Assembly: GCA_933207985.1 (NCBI GenBank)
Contig: OW240917.1
Location: 241,139,371-241,203,370 of the forward strand
Direction of reading: 5' to 3'
DNA length: 64,000 nucleotides
Source of the DNA: Pelobates cultripes
Lineage: Eukaryota; Chordata; Amphibia; Anura; Pelobatidae
Shown: in pieces, positions 55,347-64,000 of the stretch
How the letters are laid out: each line of letters starts with the position of its first letter
Position numbering within the stretch: position 1 is the first letter of the stretch
The notes under the pieces: generated by a model
Databases searched by the model: none
Seen by the model: only the letters and a program-made list of their open reading frames with translations
Told to the model about the DNA's origin: nothing
Position numbers and translations under genes: made by a program

Positions 55347-57735
55347 TGAATAAAATTTAATCTGTTTCACACTTCATCAAGTCTTGACTGATGTTTGGGG
55401 GAGCTGTTATAATTGCTTTAGGTATTTCACAGAGATAGTCAGCTCTGTAATACTGTGCCGAAAATCCATCTGTCAGCATGCACTGAGTACACACTGGGAG
55501 TGCGTCTGCAAGGGAAAGAATCCATATCCATTCCACACACACACAGTCCTCCTGGCCTACCTTGTTGTGGACACTAATTTAAAGTAATTTAAAGTATTAA
55601 GTCAACAGTAGGTAAAGAGGGTCCTGATCAAAAAAAGCTTACTATCTAAAGGAGTGCCCGATTGCAATAATATGACATTTCTTCTGTATATTCATGCTTG
55701 TGCATGAGGGAGTTTGAGGCATAATAGGGAGTCAAATCTTTGTCCAGAGGTTAAGTGGCCTATGGATCTTTGTTGGCTACAATTATGACTAGCAGCATGG
55801 AAATAAATAGACTAAACTACAATGGTCTTGATACAGGAGACTACACTGCAATGGTCCTCACACACACACACAGTGCACTTCTTACACACACACACTGGCC
55901 AGGAACTGGAACTGGAATCAGAACTGGTTCTAATGATTCAATTAAACTAGCTTTTGACTCGGAATTAACATCTGGATTTGGACTTGAGTTCACTTGGAGC
56001 CTGAAACTAGATTAGAATTGCTATCTAGTAGTCAGGTACATTTGACAACGGACAGCACTGTGTCCCTTCTAATCAGTCAGTGTGGGGTAACAGTCTATGT
56101 AACAAATAGCAGGCTGGGTATATAGGCAGAAAGTTGGGTGAGGAAACCTTCAGATCACATATATCTGGTCACACGCAGTGGATACTTGCCTCATAGATGA
56201 TAAATGTACCTTTGTGGCATGAGGGTGACACTATACGTACTGTGTTCTTGCCAAGGTAGTGACACCACAGGGCCAGGAAGTGGTTAAAATTTAATGTTTC
56301 TAGTCAAATGCGTATGAAGTGGCTGAATATTTGATTAACGTCTCCACACAGCATAACAGCACAAGGGCTCACTAGGATGGGCACAGACTGGCAGTGCCTG
56401 GAAGGCACAGCATCTTATAGAGTTTATTCATACTACGTACTATGAGGTCTAAATGGTTGTAAAGACAGTTTCTCCACTAAATTATATTGCCAGAGCACCA
56501 GTCTTCAATAACACCCACCATAGTCAGAGCACCAAGAGTGAGAACAATCACTGTGTCCTGGCAACTGATTGCCCAGCAGAGACTTAAAATCTGCTATCTG
56601 GAGGCTTCGTAACACTGATGATATGCCAGACATTCAATGGGGTCTGTGTAGTCCCGAAAGTTGTTCCATAGATCCCCTTTCTATAACCCCAATTCTTGAT
56701 TGAGGTATCTGCTGTCCTCTTCTATGCTATTAATAATATTTTGTTCTTTGCCACACAAACTGGCACACACACGCGTGCAGACAGTCTTACACATACTATG
56801 TATCATCAACACGCTCCCAAACTGTCATCGATACATATGCACCTTCTGCCATATATTTTAACACGCAAGCAGTGACAAACATACACTAAATTGGACATAT
56901 TGATAGAAGAACATTCTAAAACAAGTACTCTTGCACACACACACACACACTACGCCCACACAAAGTTATTTACAGAATCCGGCGTCTCCATGGAGCGCAA
57001 TACTTTGCATTAATAGAATTTGCTCGAACCTCCTGGAGGAATGGGGAGGGGGGGGGGAGATGGCTTTTGAAGGGAATTGAGGTTCGTGTTCTCTAAAATA
57101 AAGACAACAGCTGTAAGTGGGTGAACAGGCGTAATTAATAAAACAGTAGGGGTTTATTCACAGAACATCACATTTTAGTAAATTGAAAACCAAATTGCGA
57201 AATGAAGGCTAAAATAACTGATTTGTACAGTTTGACTGAATTGGAAATGTTTCCCCAATAAACTTTTTTTTTTCTTATTCTAAAATTTCCAAGTCACTTG
57301 GCAACTTACCAGAACTCACTACTTAGTGAATAAGACCTTAAATTACCAGACAGATAGAACCCTCAGATTCTCTACAGTCTGTACCTGTAAGTCTCTATCT
57401 TTTTTTTCTTCTATTTTTCTTCTAAAAGAAAATTTAAAAAAAAAACATTTGTAATTTTAAATATCTATATTTAGACATTTGACACGGTTTTGGTAAAGGC
57501 GATTTCAAAGGATTTTATTTAAAGATTTTTAGTTTTGATGCCATCATGACTGAGGATAAAATACACGAGTTGTAAAAAAAAAAACCTATCCATTTTAATT
57601 AAAAGTTATTTTTTAAACTAAAATATCCAATTTGATATTTTTGTGTAAATTTCTCAAGTTAATACTCAAGTCCATGCAACTCACTATTTGGTGAATAGTC
57701 CCCTTTTAGTTTACTTTTGGTTTCTCACAATCTTC
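55347..57735. other. Intergenic DNA without recognisable genes
   Basis: Short CA runs lie at 55855-55895 and 56935-56955, with a G-run near 57045. A member of the attcac/aaaaccaaattgc repeat family lies at about 57140-57330. No exon or complete element was seen. Confidence 0.45.
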
Positions 57736-57739
57736 AGCA

Positions 57740-58047
57740 ATCCAGTTAAAGCTTCACTTTAAGCACCATAATCACCGTAGCTCATTGCAATGGTTATGGT
57801 GGTATAACTCTTTGGGTGCTGTTTGGTTAGACCAGGATTCTCAGCCTATTAATGCCATCAAAGTTGAATGGAGTTGTATGTCCTAATGCAGAAGTGGTTT
57901 CTGCATTGTAAATGTGGCTGGAGAGGGGGTAGGCTTGAGTGACGAGAGGAGCCCTGGTTTTTGTGAAACTGCTGCACATATAGACTCCTACCACCATAAC
58001 CACTTCTAAAAGCAGCAGTGGTCATGGTGAATGAAATAACCCTTTAA
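57740..58047. repeat. T2-like MITE
   Basis: It starts with aagcttcactttaagcacca and an aatcaccgtagctcattgca / atggttatggtgg hairpin. It ends aaccacttctaaaagcagca, then ccctttaa. The left TTAA is not perfect. Confidence 0.5.
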
Positions 58048-58737
58048 CAGATTACATTTTATCCACCCTTCCCAAAAAAAGATGAAATGCACTAATATTG
58101 CATAAATGCATTCATTTCGGGTTTATAAAGTTTGAAAGATTATTCCAGGAATTGAAACTACCTTAATCCATTACCGAAGTCCAGGTTCCAATGTAAATTG
58201 CTAAACAGTTGCAACCTGCTGGGAAAAAATGGGTTAAACTGAACATATAATGGGTTTGTGCACTAATCAGTGAATGATGGCAAATTGCAAAAATCTGTAT
58301 GCTGAATATTGATAAATTTACAGATTCCCATTTCACTGTTTAGTGAATAGATCCCTTAGTAATATTACTTCCACGTCCCGCTAGGTATGAATATTATTTA
58401 CGAAGATGGTAATAATATACATATCATGGGGCAGCAGTCTCTCACTACAGAAACCCAATAGTCATAGTGCATATAAACAACTGCACTTAAAAAAAAACCA
58501 TAAAGCCAAAAAACTGTAGTTTAACTAAACTAAATCTCCACCAGGTGGCAGCAAACGCAAAGACAGGAAATTTAAACTATTCCTTCATAATTTTATCAGG
58601 CATTGGAACCATACCTGCTAGCTGTCCTAGATTTGTATATAGTTCCCGTTTTGAATTTCTGACTTGAGTTCTGACATTTTACCAGACTTTAGACCACGAT
58701 TTCAGCCAAGTATGTATTTCCTCAAAAGCAGAGAAGA

Positions 58738-59065
58738 CCAAAAGGTAGATCTCCAATTTGCCAAATTAAAATGTCCATGATGCTTTGCCAACTTTAAGGT
58801 ACACTATAGGCACCATAACAACTGTAGCTTAATGAAGCAGGCTTGGTGTATATAGATCATTCCCATGCAGTCTGTATACAGGGACTGTATAGGGCTGCAT
58901 AAACAAGTAATTTAACTCCTAAATGGCAGAGAATTGAGACTGTAGGGGCATGTTCTATACATCCAAACTGCTTTGTTAAGCTAAAATTGTTTTGGTGCCT
59001 ATAGTGTTCCTTTAATAAAGGTAAAGCATCATGGGAGCTATAGCATCTACTGGTCTCCTTATTGG
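58738..59065. repeat. catgatgctttgc-type MITE interrupted by a T2 MITE
   Basis: aaaggtagatctccaatttg and the catgatgctttgcc block (to 58797) pair with the taaagcatcatgggagct and ctactggtctcc blocks (from 59012) as the two halves of one hairpin. A complete T2 element sits between them. Confidence 0.65.
58798..59011. repeat. Complete T2/Kolobok-like MITE, 214 bp
   Basis: TTAA lies at 58794-58797 and 59012-59015. The ends AGGTACACTATAGGCACCA and, inverted, AGGAACACTATAGGCACCA agree at all but one or two positions. The insertion clearly postdates the surrounding MITE. Confidence 0.88.
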
Positions 59066-59122
59066 CCACTACTGCCATAAAGCTCTGTTGGGCTATATTC
59101 TTGCTAAATATATACTAACTAT

Positions 59123-59971
59123 CATAGGCGTGTGCACGGGGTGTGCCGGGTGTGCCTGGGCACACCCTAATCCCCGCAGCACGCCTATGTATTGAGTCCT
59201 GCAGGAACAGAGTTCCTGCACTTTTTTTTGAGCAGGAACGCTGTTCCTGCAGGCACTTAGCGCCCCCAAATGCCCCCCTTCCTCCCCCTGTGTTTCCCCT
59301 GTCATGGGGGGGCCAAGAGGTGATGGACCCTCCCCCCGTCGGGTGCCTGTCTCCAGATCAGACGCGAGGGAGCGGTATCCACTCTGCTCCCTCACGCCGC
59401 GTGCCATTTGCTGATGCCGGGAGCTGGAATATGACATCATATTCCGTCTCCCAGCTACTGTAGACAGCCCGCGCGGCAAGAGGCAGCAGAGTGGACACCG
59501 CTCCCTCGCCACGTCTGACCTGGAGACAGGCGTCCGACCCACTGGACCCCAGGGACAGGTCCACGTCAGCTCTCCAGGTAGGTGGGCTGGGTGGACATTT
59601 TTTAATTAAAAAATAATAATTTGTATGTGTGTGTGTCTGTGAATGTATGTGTGTGTGTGTCTGTAAGTGTGTGTGTGTGTGTGTGTGTCTGTGAGTGTAT
59701 GTGTGTGTGTCTGTAAGTGTGTGTGTGTGTCTGTGAGTGTATGTGTGTGTGTCTGTGAGTGTGTGTGTGTGTGTCTGTGAGTGTATGGGTGTGTGTATGT
59801 GTGTGTGTTTGTGAATGTGTGTCTGAGTGTATGTGTGTCTGTGAATGTATGTGTGTGTGTCTGTGAATGTATGGGTGTGCCTGTGAGTGTATGTGTGTGT
59901 GTCTGAGTATGTGTGCACGCGTATATATATGTGTGTGTCTATGTATGTGTGTCAGTGTGTGTGCGCACGCC

Positions 59972-60025
<54 letters not shown>

Positions 60026-60805
60026 AACACGTGTATATTTTTTTTTTGGGGGGGTGGTAATCTTGGGAGAGTTCCCACAATTTATTCCCTAGGACTTCTC
60101 TGGAGATCTCCGGATCTCCCCTGTCGGCTCACGCAGAGTCTGCGCTGTCTGAGTGCCAGCTCTGCTATAAGCCTCCATGGGCTGGCGGGGAAATCAAAGA
60201 TCTACCTCACCAGCCCACAGCAGCATGGAGGGAGGCAGGAGAGGACCCGGGGAGCTCTACACAGCAGCTCCGCCAGGTTCCCTCACGAGATCTGAGCATT
60301 GCCACGGCAACGCTAAGATCTCGAGAGAGTTAACTCTAGCCCCGCAGGCTAGAGTTCACTCTCCACTGGACCAACAGGGATCGCACATGGCAGCAAGGAT
60401 CCCCCCTCCCTACATAAGGTAAGAAGGGAGGAGGGATATTTACTAATCTGCCCCCACCTCCACAATCCCTCCAAACATACAGCACCCACACACATACAGC
60501 ACCCACACACATACAGCACCCTCACACAAACAGCACCCACACACATACAGCACCCTCACACACACAGCATGCTCACACACACAGTACACTAACCGCACCT
60601 TTACAAACACACAACACCCTTACACACAGCACACAAACAGCACCCACACAAACATCACACACACACACACAGCAGTGTATGTGTGTATATATATATGTGT
60701 ATGTGTATATATATATATATATATATATAACATATATATACACATGCGGCATGTGTTTGTGCTTTACGGTGCACACCCTAATGCAATAGGCTGCGCACGC
60801 CTATG
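59123..60805. mobile_element. hAT element, 1683 bp, non-autonomous
   Basis: CTAACTAT flanks it exactly at 59115-59122 and 60806-60813. The ends are cataggcgtgtgca and tgcgcacgcctatg. Subterminal gcacaccctaat occurs at both ends. The interior has a long GT microsatellite, a hairpin (aactctagcc / ggctagagtt) and cagcacccacacac repeats. No transposase is seen. Confidence 0.88.
59622..59990. repeat. GT-rich microsatellite within the hAT element
   Basis: Runs of tgtgtgtgtctgtgagtgta-type units, ending in TA-rich repeats at about 59960-60005. They create long His/Thr-rich minus frames without coding meaning. Confidence 0.92.
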
Positions 60806-60813
60806 CTAACTAT

Positions 60814-61880
60814 ATGTTATGTGCCTATGTTTCATTCTAAAAGCAGGTGGTGATTAGCTGTTTCATGGACCCAACTAAACACAGTACCCCCTTTTTTCGT
60901 TCGCCCAGGGAATTATTTTTAAGGTGTGATAGTATCCCCACTTTCACTGTGCCTTGTGCATACCTTCAGCTTGCTGGGTTTAAACTGGAGACTTTGTTTT
61001 GCAGAGGTATTTTGTATGACCCTGAAATTACGGTGGATGGAGACGTGATGTGTGGTATGTCATAACCCCTTTTCTATTTGGCAAAGCCAATTTGTATGGG
61101 TGCATCCGATTCTTTAAACCTGGGGTGGCCCTGTTCATATTTCAGTTGGGACTTACATCGGGAAAGAGGAGGAACATTTTCCAGGTAACGGCCTACCAGT
61201 GCCAGACAGGGAAAATAATTCCCAATGTTTGACCTTTGAACACCATGGATAAAACCCTAGCCATGAAAATTCCATGGCACACTCTGCGTACTCTGATGTT
61301 TGTCTACACCTTGCCCCCAGATTTGACTCTTACTTTAAAAGTACACTTAAAAATATTATTCCAGCATATGTCAATATTTGTACAATCTCATATTATACTG
61401 TGTAAGAAAGAACAAATATACAGAAAAAGTACAGTGCTTTTATAGCCATATAAAAATAAACGTAGCTAGAATTATTCATTTTTTCCGTTTCCTTATTCAC
61501 ATATCGTGAAATAACATTCCATCTACTCATTTGGTTTCTTAAATACATGAAATCAGGTGTTTTCAAGATCGCGGACCATTTTTTTTTCTTTTTATATTAA
61601 CAGGTAAACATTTTTCACAGTTCTCCAAAATACATGAAAGGCCTATGGCAATGTTATTTCTTGCACAGTAAATTTCAAGTTTTCGTGAATATCAACAGCC
61701 CCAAACAGGAAATCTTTGTCACAGCAGAAGTGGCGGGATAATATCCGTGACAAAACAATATTTAGAGGCTTGGAGGATTGGACCGTGAACACTGTGTTAA
61801 CAACAAAAAATATTTGAGGGAAAATGTGCGCAAGACTTGGCTGTAAAGGCGTGTGAAAGGTATACGTGGAGAATGTATTG
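60814..61880. other. Intergenic DNA, no gene seen
   Basis: Unique-looking, AT-rich sequence. Short open frames near 60847-61445 show no recognisable motif. No element ends were found. Confidence 0.4.
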
Positions 61881-61886
61881 CTAGAG

Positions 61887-62245
61887 TTTAATAAAACATG
61901 ACATCACGTGATGTCACAACATCCTGTTAGTTCAGTACAAGCTCGGATGTACTTGGGTTTCTTGTACCGATACAAGTTAATCTTCTTAGTGAGAGCACAT
62001 AATTCGTTTTCTTTGAAATCCTGTTGTGGATCCTGGCATTTTGTGGACTACAACATTCCCAAATGGGTAAAGTAACAGATCATAAATATACAAGTATCCA
62101 AATTCTATGCAGCCAGATTTTTAAAGGGAAAGGCATCCCTCTTCTGCAGCGTCTAGGGGTAATGGGGTAGTAGTCATCAGAGTGGTTTAAAAGCATGTCG
62201 ATTTATGGCTCCTAATTGTCTTGTGAGAGAAGTCCAGCCTTATAT
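61887..62245 (-). other. itgb3: Probable ITGB3 3' UTR
   Basis: This follows the ITGB3 stop. ATTAAA on the minus strand (61892-61887) is a possible poly(A) signal. An AATAAA overlaps the stop codon itself (62250-62245). The true end is not determined. Confidence 0.4.
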
Positions 62246-62317
62246 TTATTCAGTGTTCCCACGAAACGTGATGTTGGTGAAAGTGGACGTCGCACCTTTG
62301 TATAGAGGATTGTGAGC
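62246..62317 (-). CDS. itgb3: Integrin beta-3, last coding exon (cytoplasmic tail end)
   Basis: Integrin beta-3 pairs with alpha-IIb (platelet fibrinogen receptor) or alpha-v at the cell surface; its short tail binds talin and kindlin. After a strong acceptor (cttgttctgtag) the exon reads AHNPLYKGATSTFTNITFRG, then NTE and TAA. NPLYK, ATSTFTNIT and the spacing between the two NxxY-type motifs identify beta-3, as opposed to beta-1, -5 or -6. The membrane-proximal NPLY (talin site) is kept. The distal NITY motif reads NITF, losing the Tyr that is phosphorylated in mammals, and the end is NTE rather than T. The preceding exon is beyond the window; phase 0 is assumed. Confidence 0.93.
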   Translation of the reverse strand, partial: AHNPLYKGATSTFTNITFRGNTE

Positions 62318-63307
62318 CTACAGAACAAGATCAGATGAGTTAAATATCTCAAACAAGCCATCACAGATCTGTTAAGTAGCATACATTAATACATGCAACA
62401 ATCTCCAAATCGAAAAAAAAATTATTGCTATTACTTACCTTTTTTTTGGAGTTGAGATCAAGTCCTGCAGCTGCTTATCCTGCCTTCCGCTACATCTAGG
62501 GGGGGCATTGGGGACAGCAGTGCTGAGCCACTATTGGGGGTGTGCTGTGAGAACTGAGATTGACTTGGCTCACACAGTGGAAGCTCCTCTGGTGGCTGTC
62601 AGGAAGATAGCCACTGTAGGCGTATTTAACCCTGCAATCTCTATCAATATCTACTAAATGGCAATGTTTTAAACTGAAAGGTTAAAAATAAAGGACCATT
62701 GCACTCAGATCAATTCATTGAGATTTGGTGGTCTGGATGCCCGTATTAGTCCTTTAACAGTTAGTTTCTCGTGAAAACGCCCATTTAAAGTGTCCTTAGT
62801 CCTCTCTAGGGTGAATGTAGGGACTCGTACACAGCATTAAAAACATAATTTGTCGAAAAACCCCAAACGGAAAAAAAGAAAGAAAAAAAAAGAAAAGTTC
62901 CTAACCTTTAAATATGCCCCAAAAATAGTTTCAAAACTTAATAGAAATGAAACGGGATTCTGAAGATTTTGAGTTTGGGTGATTTTCTCCCTTCTTCGCT
63001 TTGGGGATTATCCATCAAGTAATGCCTGTGTTATTTCTTAATTATACTCCTGCCAGAACATCAGTTTTTCAGAAACACATTGGCCATGGCTGCCCGTGTA
63101 AGCTACTAGGAAATAAAAATTCTTGCACTGTTGGGAGTGTAGTTAACGAGTATAACTTAGTTTATACTGCAGCTATACCATTGGCATAATTGAATAAAGA
63201 AAAATCTGTTTTATTCCATGAAGTTCAGAGAGGAATTCCACCAGCTACAGCCATGGATTGACTTTGATTGAATAACTCCCATACATTTCAACAAACCATA
63301 TGTTCAA
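62318..63307 (-). other. itgb3: ITGB3 last intron, part
   Basis: Non-coding sequence upstream of the last exon. A degraded T2-like stretch lies at about 62560-62770 (gctcctctggtggctgtcag ... ccgtattagtcctttaa). Nothing resembling the preceding integrin exon is found, so this intron continues past the window. Confidence 0.6.
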
Positions 63308-63800
63308 GGGACACGCTAAACACTAAAACAACTTTAGCTTAATGAACCAGTTTCAGTGTTTAGATCATGCCCTTGCAGTCTCACTGCTCAATTCTCTGCC
63401 ATTTAGAAGTTAAATCACTTTGGTTTCTGTTTATGCAGCCCTAGCCACACCTCTGCTGTCTGTGACTGACACAACCTCCATGAAAATAATGGTTTCATTT
63501 TCAATCAGATCTGACAGCATAGTTTGTTTTACTTTAGAAATTTTTATCTCCTGGTTTGTAAATTGAACTTTAATCACACACTGTAGGCTCCTGCAGGTGT
63601 AGAAGGCTGTGGACAAAGCAGGAGACAATACATTCTAAATTAAACACACTGTGCAATAAAGGATGTTTAAATATTAGTTCTCTCTTTACAGGAAATGTGC
63701 ACGTCACATGCAGGGAGGTGTGGCTAGGGCTGCATAAACACAGTGATTTAACTCGTAAATGGCAGAGAATTGAGACGTGAAACTGCAAAGACATGATCTA
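63308..63800. repeat. T2-like MITE with internal inverted repeat
   Basis: It starts aagggacacgctaaacacta with aacaactttagcttaatgaa. The arms aattctctgccatttagaag and gtaaatggcagagaattgag are inverted partners about 350 bp apart. The right terminus is missing, possibly removed by the element starting at 63805. Confidence 0.55.
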
Positions 63801-63804
63801 TACA

Positions 63805-64000
63805 CAGGGCCGGACTGGCAAAAAAATTCGGCCAGGGCATTTTTCAGTCAGAGCGGCCCCCTAAGGAGGGGGCAGGGCCAGAGAGGGTGTGTTTTGTCAT
63901 CACTAATGACAAGCACGCCCCCTCTCAAAGTGAGCATGTTGGTTCAATGCGCAGAGCCCTGCTGAAGAACTCTGGCATTAAAAAAAGGCCCTGAATTTGT
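63805..64000. mobile_element. Left end of a hAT-like element running off the window
   Basis: It starts cagggccggactggc and continues with the cggccagggca and gcggccccctaag words of a family related to the nested terminus at 53656. Only the left end is in view, so neither target duplication nor length can be given. Confidence 0.45.

Noticed and set aside
59358..59918. Long His/Thr-rich minus frame.
   Set aside because: It is a translation of the GT microsatellite within the hAT element.
61911..62049. Open minus-strand stretch of 46 codons after an AG, resembling a terminal exon.
   Set aside because: It lies downstream of the ITGB3 stop in the probable 3' UTR, shows no recognised homology, and a frame this short is expected by chance.

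Overview
The window is vertebrate nuclear DNA, most likely from a frog. The clues are two vertebrate gene fragments with spliced exons, and a very dense load of transposon families typical of anuran genomes: TTAA-flanked T2/Kolobok-like MITEs, DIRS and other tyrosine-recombinase retrotransposons, Penelope-like elements, hAT elements with 8-bp target duplications, and Ty3/Gypsy. No prokaryotic features are present. Homology calls come from reading motifs; no database search was run.

Two host genes are certain, both on the minus strand. METTL2, a tRNA m3C methyltransferase, is complete: nine coding exons between 42098 (ATG) and 29466 (stop), joining to 343 codons with every splice phase consistent. 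Its promoter lies at 42099-42300 and a poly(A) signal at 28863-28868. At the right, 62246-62317 is the last coding exon of integrin beta-3 (ITGB3); the rest of that gene lies beyond the window. At the left, 1-760 is a GC/CpG-rich, CCAAT-rich block that looks like a promoter. The mammalian order Itgb3-(Efcab)-Mettl2-Tlk2, recalled from general knowledge, makes a leftward-transcribed TLK2 the best guess for it.

The rest is mobile DNA, much of it nested. 2700-10115: a Penelope-like element with a GIY-YIG remnant and a hammerhead-like motif, hit by a T2-like MITE, which was hit by a Ty3/Gypsy element whose pol is split by a hAT element. 11508-17767: a TTAA MITE, then a tyrosine-recombinase retrotransposon with inverted termini, zinc-knuckle Gag, RT, RNase H, recombinase and an SGNH-hydrolase ORF. 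17815-19898: an L1-like insertion split by a solo LTR. 19912-28767: MITEs, a microsatellite, a Tc1/mariner remnant, two more LTRs of the same family and a LINE-like insertion. The METTL2 introns (29633-42024) hold MITEs and large inverted repeats. 42817-50300: a T2 MITE and a minus-strand DIRS element interrupted by two solo LTRs. 50975-60805: hAT elements, CA-rich minisatellites and a tandem Penelope pseudo-LTR with a well-formed hammerhead motif.

The points most worth a second look are the self-priming arrangement in the Ty3/Gypsy LTR, the hammerhead in the Penelope pseudo-LTR, the SGNH ORF inside an inverted-terminus YR element, and the Tyr-to-Phe change in the distal NxxY motif of the integrin beta-3 tail.
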